Shown: positions 1 to 10,062 of the stretch, piece by piece
How the letters are laid out: every line of letters begins with the position of its first letter
Position numbering within the stretch: position 1 is the stretch's first letter
Assembly (NCBI GenBank): GCA_934654835.1
Contig: CAKUGY010000003.1
Coordinates: 144,405 to 208,404 of the forward strand
DNA from: an uncultured Collinsella sp.
Lineage (GTDB): Bacteria > Actinomycetota > Coriobacteriia > Coriobacteriales > Coriobacteriaceae
Direction: 5' to 3'
Length of the DNA stretch: 64,000 nucleotides
The notes under the pieces: generated by a model
The model's input: the letters and a program-made list of their open reading frames with translations, nothing else
Told to the model about the DNA's origin: nothing
Databases searched by the model: none
Position numbers and translations under genes: made by a program

Positions 1-485
1 TGTTTGCCGTGTGCCTGGTGCCGGTGTTTATGCTGCTGGACGGGCCTGCGGACCTGGATGCGGCTGAGATGTGCGGCTGGACGGCGGTCGTGGGCTGGAT
101 GGTTGGCCTGGTTGCGGTTTCGGCGGCGTCGTTTGCCGTGCACGAGCTGGTGCATGCGGTGTTCTTTAAACTGCTGGCGCCTGCGGGTGCGCATGTGACC
201 TTTGGGGCGAACCGCGAGACGTGCATGATCTATGCCTGTGCCGAGGGCGTCGTGTATTCGCGTGTGCGGTATGTGGCGATTTGTCTGGCGCCGACGGTTG
301 TTTTAACGGTGGCGTTTGCCCTGGGTTTTGCGTTCTCGGGGTATCCGCTGCTGTGTTACCTGGCGGCCGGTCTGCACTTGTCGGGCTGTGTGGGCGACTG
401 GTATTACGTGCGAACCATTCTGCGCGACCGCCGCATCGTCGCCTGCGAGGACACATCCTTTGGCGTTCGCTTTTTTGGGAAGTAG
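1..485 (+). CDS. DUF3267 zincin-like membrane peptidase, 5' partial
   Basis: The frame is open to the left edge, so the N-terminus lies outside the window; the first in-frame start seen is GTG at 9. The protein has hydrophobic segments on both sides of a HELVHAV stretch, which is the HExxH zinc-binding motif of the DUF3267 family (putative membrane zincin peptidases). A later block with a conserved acidic/cysteine segment (YACAEGV) followed by a transmembrane stretch also fits the family. It is probably an intramembrane or membrane-associated metalloprotease; the substrate is unknown. It ends 61 bp before queH on the same strand. The family call is by motif and layout, without a search. Confidence 0.6.
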   Translation, partial: FAVCLVPVFMLLDGPADLDAAEMCGWTAVVGWMVGLVAVSAASFAVHELVHAVFFKLLAPAGAHVTFGANRETCMIYACAEGVVYSRVRYVAICLAPTVVLTVAFALGFAFSGYPLLCYLAAGLHLSGCVGDWYYVRTILRDRRIVACEDTSFGVRFFGK

Positions 486-546
486 TCTTTTGGGATGATT
501 TTTCTGGGACGGGGATTAAAAAATCATTGTGGGAGAGGAGATGTCG

Positions 547-1122
547 ATGAAGCCGTTGCTGCTGCATGCTTGCTGTGCGCCGTGCTCGCTTGAGCCGGTT
601 CGCCTGCTGCGCGAGGAGGGGTTTGAGCCCACGATTTGCTGGACCAACCCCAATATTCAGCCGCGCGATGAATGGCAGCGCCGCTTGGACGAGCTGCGCC
701 GGTGGTGTGCCGACGGTGGCATCGAGCTCATCGAGGCGGGGGAGGACCGCGAGCGCTGGGAGGCCGGCGTGGCCCCGCTGGGCGCCGATCGCCCCCGTCG
801 CTGTCGCGCGTGCTATGCCCTGCGCCTGGCCGAGGCGTGCCGCGTTGCCGAGGAGCGCGGATTTGAGTACGTGGGCACGACGCTCGCCGTCTCGCCGTAT
901 CAGCTGTTCGACACCTGCAATGACGTGCTCGAGCGCTTGGCGGCCGCCCGTGGCCTTACGCCAGTGATCCGCGATTGTCGTCCGTATTATCCCGAGGCCA
1001 CGCGTCGCTCGCGCGAGCTGGGTATGTATCGGCAGAACTACTGCGGCTGCCGTTTCTCTGCTGTGGAAGCGGCCATGGACCGCGCCCGCATCCGCGACGA
1101 GCGCAAAGCGTCCAAAAAGTAG
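547..1122 (+). CDS. queH: Epoxyqueuosine reductase QueH
   Basis: This 191-residue protein is QueH (formerly DUF208), the non-cobalamin epoxyqueuosine reductase that makes the last step of queuosine synthesis in tRNA. The diagnostic cysteines are visible: HACCAPC at residues 7-13, CRAC near residue 89, and NYCGC at 164-168; in the family they bind an Fe-S cluster and a second metal. I chose ATG 547 because the purine-rich GGAGAGGAG at 532-540 then sits 6 nt upstream; ATG 541 and GTG 529 are too close to it or lack a site. queA follows 64 bp downstream and tgt lies at 6.1 kb, so the whole late queuosine branch is local. High confidence. Confidence 0.93.
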   Translation: MKPLLLHACCAPCSLEPVRLLREEGFEPTICWTNPNIQPRDEWQRRLDELRRWCADGGIELIEAGEDRERWEAGVAPLGADRPRRCRACYALRLAEACRVAEERGFEYVGTTLAVSPYQLFDTCNDVLERLAAARGLTPVIRDCRPYYPEATRRSRELGMYRQNYCGCRFSAVEAAMDRARIRDERKASKK

Positions 1123-1186
1123 TTCTTTTGAGCTGACAGCCTGCTAGGATGTAGAGCGGACTTTATCTATATAAGGAGAATCTGAC

Positions 1187-2403
<1,217 letters not shown>

Positions 2404-2404
<1 letters not shown>

Positions 2405-2582
2405 GTTACGGCGTTTTACCAAACGCCGTAACCGGCCGACGCTGCGCGGGCCGCATTTGGACAATCTGACGTTCAACTTCAAGGGCGCGACCGGAAGGTC
2501 AGCGCCCTTTCGTTTCACGTCACCTTGCCTCAAATGCGACCCGCTCGCTGACTTATGCTCAACCTATGGCGCCATCTCGCTC
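2404..2582. repeat. 179-bp intergenic palindromic element, copy 1
   Basis: The element begins with a 13-bp perfect hairpin (2404-2433) that overlaps the queA stop. A long imperfect inverted repeat follows: GCGGGCCGCATTTG near 2446-2459 pairs with the segment near 2530-2543. It encloses a second hairpin (GGGCGC-GACC loop GGTC-GCGCCC, about 2486-2510) followed by TTTCGTTT, which could terminate transcription. A near-identical copy lies at 5609-5787. Confidence 0.85.
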
Positions 2583-2590
2583 CAAAGGTG

Positions 2591-2650
2591 GGTAGTCGTT
2601 GGGGACGTTCTTGTTTGACTAGTCGTTTAAGAACGTCCCCAATGACTACC
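2591..2650. repeat. Palindromic repeat family A (GGGGACGTTCTT arms), copy 1
   Basis: Arms 2591-2612 and 2629-2650 match at 21 of 22 positions around a 16-nt loop that itself contains GACTAGTC. Related copies lie at about 5871-5924, 61615-61645 and 62067-62097. It sits between the convergent queA and coiled-coil genes. Confidence 0.85.
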
Positions 2651-2653
2651 AAA

Positions 2654-2721
2654 AAGTTGCGGTGAGATGGTTCTTGGATTGGCCTTTTTGAGGGCTAGAT
2701 AGGAACTATCTCACCGCAACT
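2654..2721. repeat. Palindromic repeat family B (AAGTTGCGGTGA arms), copy 1
   Basis: Inverted arms (2654-2673 and 2703-2721) start with AGTTGCGGTGAGAT and enclose a 29-nt loop. Three more copies lie at 8971, 12374 and 55084. Together with the two elements before it, this fills the 343-bp gap; no gene is seen there. Confidence 0.85.
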
Positions 2722-2747
2722 GCGTTGGGGCGTATTTGATGTCTGGC

Positions 2748-4517
2748 TTACTTGCTCGTGAAGAGCCAGATTGCGATGATCACCAGGATCACGGCAACGA
2801 TGCAGACGATGGCGCCGGTGAATTTGATGCGTGAGTCGCGGGTTCGCTCGCGTACGTCGTCCTCGGCGGCCTCGAGCTGGGCGACTTCGCGCTCGGTTTC
2901 GGCATGCTCGGCTTTATCGCGGGCCAGGGAGCCCGCAAGTGATTCGCTGATTTCGGGGTGGTCGTGTACCTCGGTCGCTTGCTCGATAATCGACTGCGCG
3001 TGTGCGGCATCTGCCTGGGCGTTGGCGATAGTCTGCTCTTGCTCGCGGCGAGCCTTGTCCTCGGCAGCGACCTTCTCGCGCAGTTCGCGCTGGCGTGTCG
3101 CGGCGGCAGTTTTTGCGGACTGCAGTTCGTCGCGCGCGGCATCGGCCTCGGTCGTTACGGCCTGATGGGCGCGCTTGGCGTCGGCGATGGGGGCCTGCGC
3201 CTGCTCGACGGCTTGCTCAGCGGCGGCGAGCGAATGCTCAAGGTCGGCGCTGATGCGCGGGACGTCTTCTTCGGCTTTGCGCAGGGCGTCAGCCGTGTCG
3301 GAGATCTGCATCGAAAGCTCGCTGGTGCGCACCGTATAGTTGGCGGGATTTGCCGAAGGATTGCGCTGCAGCTCGGCGTACTCGCGGCGCAGCGTCTCGA
3401 GCTGGGCGCGCGTGGCGTCGACGGTTTGCTGTGCGGCGGCAATGCCGGCGTCTCGCTCGGCTTGGACCTTGTCGCGGATTCGCTTGGAGTCCTCAAGGCG
3501 GCGAACGAGACGATTGCCGGTCTCGCGCGAGCTCGCTTCGCGGGCCTCCACGGCGTCGAGCGCGGCCTTCAGACGGAGCTCAGCCGCATCGTCTTCTGCC
3601 TTCATTTGTTCGAGCTGGCCCTTGAGCTCCGTCGCTTTGGCGGCGTGGGCGTCGCGGTCGATTTCGGCGGCCGCTGCGGTCTTTTGTGCCGTGGCGATGG
3701 CTTGGCGCTGGTCGGAGACGATCTGGTCGTAGCGGCCTGCGATGTCCTGACGCGTTTCGAGCTCCTCGGCCTGGTCTGCAATGCGCTGCTCAAGCTCGGC
3801 TAGATGGGCACGGGCGTCGGCGAGTGCTTTCTTGGCGGCGTTCATCTCGCGCATGGCCGACGCGCCCTGGGCGATGAAAGTGCCCACGGCGTTGGCAGTG
3901 TTCGAGACGGCAGTGCCCAAATCTCGGCTCACGGCGGGGGAGTGCGGGGCGTTCTGGCGAGTGGCGTCAGCGGCGTTCGTATCGGCAGCCTGCGGCGCGG
4001 CAATATTGCCGGTGCCGCCCTCGATCACGGAAAAGCCTGCTGCGTGCGGGTCGACCGCGTCGGCGCCAATCGTAGGGTGCTCGAGCAGCAAAAAAGAGGG
4101 CATGGTGCTGCCTTGGTCGGCAACCGGGGTCTCGCCGGGCACGAAGGTCGAGGCGGCCTCGGCGGCTTCCTCTTCCTCGGCGTCGACATCGGCATCGGCG
4201 ACGGCGTCCTTCATCGCTTTGACGGCATCCATCATGGAGTCCATGACGGCGTCGAGCTCTTCTTCCGAAGACACCTCGATGGGGCCGGCTGCCTGCGGCG
4301 CGGCATCCTGTACGGGGTCGTCGTCCTGAGCGGGCGCATTGTCGTTTTGCTCGTCGACATCTTCGGCGGCAGGGGTTTCGGCTGCAGTGCTTTCGTTTAG
4401 AGCGGTGTCATCGACGCTAGTGTCATCGCAGGTAACAGCGTCAGTATCTGCGGTGACGTCTGCGGAATCATCAATATGCTGTTGAGTCTGGGGGTCCAGC
4501 TCGTCTGTCATAGGCAT
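2748..4517 (-). CDS. Tail-anchored coiled-coil protein of unknown function
   Basis: I do not recognise a family. The start at 4517 (MPMTDEL) is preceded by GATGAGGAGC at ideal spacing, giving 589 residues; the longer frame to 4622 has no ribosome site. Residues 1 to about 130 are acidic and rich in D, A, T and Q, so probably disordered. Residues of about 230-560 are alanine/glutamate/arginine-rich heptad-like sequence typical of long coiled coils (repeated RDxLAxxEQ-like blocks). The C-terminus is a single hydrophobic helix (FTGAIVCIVAVILVIIAIWL) followed by FTSK, so the protein should be a C-tail membrane anchor with its bulk in the cytoplasm. The role could be structural or septal, but nothing in the context supports a specific one. 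It is convergent with queA. Confidence 0.75.
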   Translation of the reverse strand: MPMTDELDPQTQQHIDDSADVTADTDAVTCDDTSVDDTALNESTAAETPAAEDVDEQNDNAPAQDDDPVQDAAPQAAGPIEVSSEEELDAVMDSMMDAVKAMKDAVADADVDAEEEEAAEAASTFVPGETPVADQGSTMPSFLLLEHPTIGADAVDPHAAGFSVIEGGTGNIAAPQAADTNAADATRQNAPHSPAVSRDLGTAVSNTANAVGTFIAQGASAMREMNAAKKALADARAHLAELEQRIADQAEELETRQDIAGRYDQIVSDQRQAIATAQKTAAAAEIDRDAHAAKATELKGQLEQMKAEDDAAELRLKAALDAVEAREASSRETGNRLVRRLEDSKRIRDKVQAERDAGIAAAQQTVDATRAQLETLRREYAELQRNPSANPANYTVRTSELSMQISDTADALRKAEEDVPRISADLEHSLAAAEQAVEQAQAPIADAKRAHQAVTTEADAARDELQSAKTAAATRQRELREKVAAEDKARREQEQTIANAQADAAHAQSIIEQATEVHDHPEISESLAGSLARDKAEHAETEREVAQLEAAEDDVRERTRDSRIKFTGAIVCIVAVILVIIAIWLFTSK

Positions 4518-4806
4518 GTGCTCCTCATCGTTGTTCGTCACCCTATAATAAAGTTTCGCGCCGACATCCCGCGCCCCGCAGCAAAGTTTCAAAACGTGTT
4601 CGATGGCTCGTTTCGACAACAAAAACTTGGCCGCTTTATCCAGTTTGTACTTGACATTCCCTTCGCCGAACGACGTGTTGCCGTTCGCCTGCCGAGGTCT
4701 TTTATTTTCACTTGAACACGCTAAAGTTGCATCTCAGCTTTTGGCGCGTTTATTTGGATGCGCGCAGCCGGCGGGTTCGCCCGTCGCGATTTTGAAAGGA
4801 CTTTGT

Positions 4807-5607
4807 ATGGGACTTTTCACTGGTAAGACCGTGATCATCACCGGCGGCGGCAAGGCCACGCTCAAGGACGGCTCCGCTGGCTCCATCGGCTACGGCATCG
4901 ATATCGCTTTTGCCAAGGAGGGCGCAAACCTCGTTATCACCGGCCGTAACGTTGCCAAGCTCGAGGCTGCCAAGGAGTCTCTCGAGGCTGAGTACGGCGT
5001 CAAGGTTCTGCCTGTTCAGGCCGATGTCTCGGTTGGTCAGGACAACGAGGCCGTCGTCCAGAACGTTATCGACCAGGCTATCGCCGAGTTCGGCCGTATC
5101 GACGCTGTCGTCAACAACGCCCAGGCCAGCGCCTCGGGTGTGACCATCGCCGATCACACCATGGACCAGTTCAACCTGGCCATTTACTCCGGTCTGTACG
5201 CCACCTATCTGTATATGCAGAAGGCCTATCCGCACCTGAAGGAGACCAAGGGTTCCGTGGTCAACTTTGCTTCGGGCGCCGGCCTGTTTGGCAACTATGG
5301 CCAGTGCAGCTACGCCGCTGCCAAGGAGGGCATCCGCGGCCTGACCCGCGTCGCCGCCAACGAGTGGGGCCCCGACGGCATCAACGTCAACATCGTGTGC
5401 CCGCTTGCCTGGACCGCCGCGCTCGAGAACTTCCAGGATGCCTACCCCGAGGCGTTCAAGGCTAACGTCCACATGCCGCCGGCGGGCCACTACGGCGACG
5501 TCGAGAAGGAGATCGGCCGTGTGGTCGTTCAGCTTTGCGGCCCCGACTTTAAGTACATGAACGGCGAGACCGTCACCCTCGAGGGTGGCATGGGCCAGCG
5601 TCCTTAA
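4807..5607 (+). CDS. SDR oxidoreductase, probable NADP(H)-dependent 12alpha-hydroxysteroid dehydrogenase
   Basis: This is a 266-residue classical short-chain dehydrogenase. The start at 4807 follows GAAAGGA; longer in-frame starts lack a site. The cofactor loop ITGGGKA...GSIGYG (11-30) has an insertion relative to TGxxxGIG, NNAQASASG at 103-111 replaces the usual NNAG, and the catalytic set is Ser156, Tyr169, Lys173 (SYAAAKEG). From memory of clostridial 12alpha-hydroxysteroid dehydrogenases, the blocks NNAQASASG, YSGLYAT, NFASGAGLFGN, GQCSYAAAKEGIRGL and the C-terminal LEGGMGQRP are nearly identical to those enzymes, which oxidise the 12alpha-hydroxyl of cholate-type bile acids. General SDR assignment is certain; the substrate is inference. 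It stands alone between repeats, divergent from the coiled-coil gene. Confidence 0.8.
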   Translation: MGLFTGKTVIITGGGKATLKDGSAGSIGYGIDIAFAKEGANLVITGRNVAKLEAAKESLEAEYGVKVLPVQADVSVGQDNEAVVQNVIDQAIAEFGRIDAVVNNAQASASGVTIADHTMDQFNLAIYSGLYATYLYMQKAYPHLKETKGSVVNFASGAGLFGNYGQCSYAAAKEGIRGLTRVAANEWGPDGINVNIVCPLAWTAALENFQDAYPEAFKANVHMPPAGHYGDVEKEIGRVVVQLCGPDFKYMNGETVTLEGGMGQRP

Positions 5608-5608
5608 T

Positions 5609-5787
5609 GGTTACGGCGTTTTACCAAACGCCGTAACGGGCCGACGCTGCGCGGGCCGCATTTGGACAATCTGACGTTCAACTTCAAGGGCGCGACCAGA
5701 AGGTCAGCGCCCTTTCGTTTCACGTCACCTTGTCTCAAATGCGGCCCGCTCGCTGACTTATGCTCAACCTGCGGCGCCATTTTGCTC
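5609..5787. repeat. 179-bp intergenic palindromic element, copy 2
   Basis: Nearly identical over its whole length to 2404-2582, again starting immediately after a stop codon. In this copy the outer arms are better preserved (GCGGGCCGCATTTG and its exact complement CAAATGCGGCCCGC), and the inner GGGCGCGACC hairpin and TTTCGTTT tail are kept. Confidence 0.85.
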
Positions 5788-5870
5788 GAAGACACCTTGC
5801 TCGCTCTGGCGGGTTTTCGCTGTCGGTACCAAAACATCGGCGTTGCCTTGGCTGTTGCAAGTTGATGCAA

Positions 5871-5924
5871 GACGTCCCTAGTAGTCATTGGGGACGTACT
5901 TAAATGACTAGTCAAAAGGGACAC
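5871..5924. repeat. Palindromic repeat family A, degenerate copy 2
   Basis: Contains TAGTCATTGGGGACGTACTT followed by AAATGACTAGTC and flanking GACGTCCC / GGGAC fragments. It is clearly related to family A but rearranged, as if two partial units were joined. Confidence 0.6.
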
Positions 5925-5952
5925 TCTTGCGGCACTTGGGGTCAGGTTGATC

Positions 5953-6035
5953 GGGTAGCTAATTTGGGACGGGGCTATTTTGACTACTTTTTCATGCAAA
6001 GTAGTCAAAATAGCCCCGTCCCAAATTAGCTACCC
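5953..6035. repeat. Palindromic repeat family D, copy 1 (38-bp perfect arms)
   Basis: Arms 5953-5990 and 5998-6035 are perfect reverse complements over 38 bp with a 7-nt loop. The arms begin GGGTAGCTAATTTGGGACGG. A related element with the same outer arms is at 57945-58052. It lies 90 bp before tgt, upstream of its likely promoter; no gene is seen in 5608-6122. Confidence 0.9.
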
Positions 6036-6079
6036 TTGCACCAGTTTCTGTCGAGTCGGTGCGGGCTGTTGGTTGCCCG

Positions 6080-6085
6080 TATAAT
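6080..6085 (+). promoter_or_regulatory. Candidate -10 box of tgt
   Basis: TATAAT at 6080-6085 lies 38 bp before the tgt start and just after the family D palindrome. The matching -35 region is weak, so this is a modest prediction. Confidence 0.4.
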
Positions 6086-6122
6086 GGGTTGCGTATGAAC
6101 CGCTACCAAGGAGTTCCAGTTT

Positions 6123-7262
<1,140 letters not shown>

Positions 7263-7411
7263 GAGCTACGGGAGCGCTCGCGGGGCGTGAGCGGCGGCAA
7301 GGGGCGAGCTCCGGTCGGTCGGCACATTCGCTGGCACCGTCTGCGCGACCGCTGACCGATAGCTTGCAAACGCTTGATGCATCGTGGGTACCATACCGAA
7401 TAGTTGATGTT

Positions 7412-7459
7412 CGGGCGGGTGTTTGGCGCATGGCGTCGACCCCGCCCGTTTTCTTTTTT
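7412..7459 (+). terminator. Terminator-like hairpin between tgt and the LOG gene
   Basis: CGGGCGGG at 7412-7419 pairs with CCCGCCCG at 7441-7448, followed by TTTTCTTTTTT. It ends only 15 bp before the next start, so it may end tgt transcripts or act as a leader attenuator. The rest of the 211-bp gap shows nothing else. Confidence 0.55.
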
Positions 7460-7473
7460 CGATAGGAGTACCC

Positions 7474-8232
7474 ATGATTAAGAATGAGAACGTCGAGGGC
7501 GAGCCCGCCTACGACGAGACGTACCGCCGCGGCCCCGTGGTCATGCGCGGCCCCATGATTCCTAAGGACAACACCTACGCCAACCTGCTGGCGCCCGAGG
7601 AGTCGACCGACTGGTTGCATGCCGATCCGTGGCGCGTGCTGCGCATCCAGGCCGAGTTTGTCGATGGCTTCGGCGCGCTTGCCGAGCTCGGGCCCGCGGT
7701 GACCATCTTTGGCAGCGCCCGCACGCTCAAGACCGATCCGCTCTACAAAGCCGCGCGCACCGTCGGGCGCAAGATCGCCCAGCGCGGTGTGGCGGTTATC
7801 ACCGGTGGCGGCCCCGGCATCATGGAGGCGGCCAACAGGGGAGCAGCGAGCGCTAACGGCAAGTCGGTTGGCCTGGGTATCGAGCTGCCGCACGAGCAGG
7901 GGCTCAACAAATACGTGAACCTCGGCATGGACTTCCGTTACTTCTTTGTGCGCAAGACCATGTTCGTAAAATACAGCTCGGGCGCCATCGTGTTTCCTGG
8001 CGGCTTCGGCACGCTCGACGAGATGTTCGAGGTCCTTACGCTGGTGCAGACGCACAAGGTCAAGCGCATGCCGCTCGTGCTGGTAGGCAGCGAATACTGG
8101 CAGGGCCTGTTCGATTGGCTCAACGGCCCGGTGATGGACGCCGGCATGATTAGCCCGCTCGATCCGGATCTAGTGCACATCACCGACGACCTCAACGAAG
8201 CCGTCGACGTCGCCTTGAGCGGGTTGATGTAG
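7474..8232 (+). CDS. LOG-family (TIGR00730) nucleoside monophosphate phosphoribohydrolase
   Basis: This 252-residue Rossmann-fold protein carries both signature motifs of the LOG/YgdH family: GGGPGIMEAANRGA near residue 110 and PGGFGTLDE near 177. Family members hydrolyse the N-glycosidic bond of nucleoside 5'-monophosphates, including cytokinin nucleotides, so a purine-nucleotide salvage or housekeeping role is likely. The start at 7474 follows ATAGGAG; the longer frame would run through a terminator hairpin and is rejected. It has a roughly 60-residue N-terminal extension before the first beta strand, as in the larger bacterial members. It is monocistronic by spacing. Confidence 0.9.
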   Translation: MIKNENVEGEPAYDETYRRGPVVMRGPMIPKDNTYANLLAPEESTDWLHADPWRVLRIQAEFVDGFGALAELGPAVTIFGSARTLKTDPLYKAARTVGRKIAQRGVAVITGGGPGIMEAANRGAASANGKSVGLGIELPHEQGLNKYVNLGMDFRYFFVRKTMFVKYSSGAIVFPGGFGTLDEMFEVLTLVQTHKVKRMPLVLVGSEYWQGLFDWLNGPVMDAGMISPLDPDLVHITDDLNEAVDVALSGLM

Positions 8233-8263
8233 AGTGATCGTGCCCGTCGTGACACGAATATGC

Positions 8264-8315
8264 ATGGCAATCTGATGCTATCTAACATCAAATTGCCATT
8301 TTTATTGGGTATACT
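8264..8315 (+). promoter_or_regulatory. Operator and -10 box of the RelB/YafQ-type module
   Basis: An inverted repeat (8264-8277 and 8286-8299, 13 of 14 positions; arm ATGGCAATCTGATG) overlaps a promoter region with TATACT at 8310-8315. This is the expected layout for autorepression by antitoxin-toxin complex. Confidence 0.65.
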
Positions 8316-8346
8316 GATGCAAAAGACGAGGTCGAGGAGGTCGCGT

Positions 8347-8646
8347 ATGTCTACTGCAACGGTTAAACCCACGACGGTTCGCATCGAAGAGGGACTCAAG
8401 GAGCAGGCGACTGAGTTTTTAGATTCGGTTGGCCTGAGCCTTAACTCCTATCTCAATCTTGCTGTTCGGCAGCTTGTGAACCAGCGGAAGATTCCGTTTG
8501 AGATTGTAGGGCGACCTGAAGTGCCCAACGAAGCAACAAGGCGCGCCATGGTGATCGCCGAGGCCCATGAGCTGGGGATTCTACCAGACGACAGCCCGTC
8601 ATTCGATAACGTTGATGAGCTGATGTCGTTCCTCGATGAGGACTAG
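8347..8646 (+). CDS. RelB/DinJ-family antitoxin
   Basis: A 99-residue acidic protein with an N-terminal ribbon-helix-helix region (TTVRIEEGLKEQATEFLD, then LSLNSYLNLAVRQLV) typical of RelB/DinJ antitoxins, which bind the operator and wrap the partner toxin with the C-terminal tail. ATG 8347 follows GAGGAGG at 8334-8340; the longer frame from 8260 would run through the operator. The toxin gene starts 3 bp after the stop, so the two are translationally coupled. The mid-section IPFEIVGRPEVPNEATRRAM fits the DinJ linker. Confidence 0.88.
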   Translation: MSTATVKPTTVRIEEGLKEQATEFLDSVGLSLNSYLNLAVRQLVNQRKIPFEIVGRPEVPNEATRRAMVIAEAHELGILPDDSPSFDNVDELMSFLDED

Positions 8647-8649
8647 GCG

Positions 8650-8958
8650 ATGTTTGAGATTAAGGTCGAGGCTCAGTTTAAGGCCGACTATAGGCGAACG
8701 ATGCGCAACTATCCGCAGCTAAAAACCGAGTTTAAAGCAGCTATCGCCGAGCTTGCGGCACATGGCTCGCTTCCGGCAGAGTATGGCGCCCACGAGCTCT
8801 CCAACCCGGGCGGCAACTACAACGGTCACATCGATTCCCATCTATCCGACGGCCTGGTCGACGTGGTCGTTCTCTACCTGCCGCACAAAACTAATCCAGT
8901 GATCCGACTGGTCAGAATGGGTTCACATCAAGAACTGTTCCAGGGCCCACTGAGCTAG
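8650..8958 (+). CDS. YafQ/RelE-family mRNA interferase toxin
   Basis: A 102-residue protein of the YafQ branch of RelE toxins, which cleave mRNA on the ribosome. Family hallmarks seen are AQFKADYRR near the N-terminus, LPAEYGAHEL near residue 46, the histidine-containing GHIDSHL, and the C-terminal RLVRMGSHQELF, whose histidine corresponds to the catalytic histidine of YafQ. It follows its antitoxin by 3 bp. The central strand reads VVVLYLP, a little divergent from YafQ. Complete and presumably active. Confidence 0.88.
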   Translation: MFEIKVEAQFKADYRRTMRNYPQLKTEFKAAIAELAAHGSLPAEYGAHELSNPGGNYNGHIDSHLSDGLVDVVVLYLPHKTNPVIRLVRMGSHQELFQGPLS

Positions 8959-8970
8959 CCACTCGATTTT

Positions 8971-9038
8971 AAGTTGCGGTGGAATAGGGATTGATTTGCG
9001 GCTGATAAGCCAAAAACAGTCCCTATTTCACCGCAAGT
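8971..9038. repeat. Palindromic repeat family B, copy 2
   Basis: Begins AAGTTGCGGTGGAATAGGGA and ends with the near complement TCCCTATTTCACCGCAAGT. It lies between the convergent yafQ-like and degV genes. Confidence 0.85.
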
Positions 9039-9051
9039 GGTAAAGGTGGCC

Positions 9052-9912
9052 CTAGTGGGTGGGCTGGTAGCGGGGGCAGTAGCTGATGGCGATGGCGTCA
9101 ACGCCTACGTGGGTCGCGATGGTGCAGCCGATGGGGCCGGTGCCGGCGTCTACGTAGTCTTGGCTCGCGAGCGCCTGGTTGACGAGCTCCTGCTCCTCGG
9201 CGGCGCCGGTTGTGAGCACGCGCACGCTCGAGCCCGGGTGCTTAGCCAAAAACGCGAGGCAGTCGGCCATGGTGTTGGCGACGATACGCTTGGCGCCGCG
9301 GCCCTTCTTGATGGCCTTGATCTCGCCCGACTGCCATTCCGGCGAAACGGCCAGGCGAATGTTGAGCATCTGCGTGAGCTGGCCGGCGAGCTTGGGGGCG
9401 CGGCCGTTCTTAACGAGGTTCTCGAGCGTGCGGGGAATCAGCAGCAGGTGGGCGTCGGGCAGGGTTGCGCGAATCTGTGCCTCGGTCTCGTCCAGGCTGC
9501 GGCCGTCCTCGCGCATGGCGAGCGCATACTCCACCAACAGGCCCTCGGCGCCCGAGCCGGTGCGCGAATCGATGCAGCGCACGTCGAGCTCGTGGGTATC
9601 GGCCACCTGGCACGCGTTGGCGTAGCATGCCGACCACTCGCTGCACAGCGAGATAAAGATGGCGCTGTCGTGGCCGTCGGCGCGCACGCGATCGAAGAGC
9701 TCCTTAAACTCGCCGGCGCTCGGCTGCGAGGTATGTGGCAGCTGCTCGGAGCCGGCCATGCGGGCGACGTACTCCTCGGCGGTGATTTGCACCTGGTCGA
9801 GCAGGTCCTCGCCTTCGATAATCACGTGCAGCGGAATCACGTAGATGCCGAGCTCTTGGGCGCGGGCGGGGGAGATGTCCGACGTGGAGTCGGTTATGAT
9901 GGCAAAAGACAT
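9052..9912 (-). CDS. DegV family fatty-acid-binding protein
   Basis: The 286-residue protein begins MSFAIITDSTSDISP, the DegV N-terminal signature; the start at 9912 has AAAGGTG upstream. DegV proteins bind a fatty acid in a cleft between two alpha/beta lobes; in Firmicutes FakB homologues present the fatty acid to the kinase FakA. Further family blocks are HTSQPSAGEF near residue 60, IDSRTGSGAEGL near 118 and RTLENLVKNGR near 160. No FakA is in the window, so coupling to exogenous fatty acid activation is inference. Convergent with the toxin gene, with a family B palindrome between. Confidence 0.92.
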   Translation of the reverse strand: MSFAIITDSTSDISPARAQELGIYVIPLHVIIEGEDLLDQVQITAEEYVARMAGSEQLPHTSQPSAGEFKELFDRVRADGHDSAIFISLCSEWSACYANACQVADTHELDVRCIDSRTGSGAEGLLVEYALAMREDGRSLDETEAQIRATLPDAHLLLIPRTLENLVKNGRAPKLAGQLTQMLNIRLAVSPEWQSGEIKAIKKGRGAKRIVANTMADCLAFLAKHPGSSVRVLTTGAAEEQELVNQALASQDYVDAGTGPIGCTIATHVGVDAIAISYCPRYQPTH

Positions 9913-10062
9913 AATTGCACCTTTCGATGGGGCGCCGCGGCGCCGCCGATTGAGAGCAAAGTGCGTCAAGTATAGTGGAGTTGTTCCACATTGCCAGCTT
10001 TATTTGTTGAATAGTCAACGGTTTGAAGCGTCGGTGTGGAAATCGCCAATTGGGGAAGAGGG

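Noticed and set aside
486..1186. preQ1 riboswitch before queH or queA
   Set aside because: No convincing aptamer fold or conserved loop was seen in the short leaders.
4807..5607. 7alpha- or 7beta-hydroxysteroid dehydrogenase
   Set aside because: The blocks I recall for the Collinsella 7beta enzyme are absent; the NNAQASASG and GGMGQRP features point to the 12alpha type.
9037..9975. 312-codon plus-strand frame over degV
   Set aside because: Antisense shadow; the degV protein on the other strand has all family motifs.
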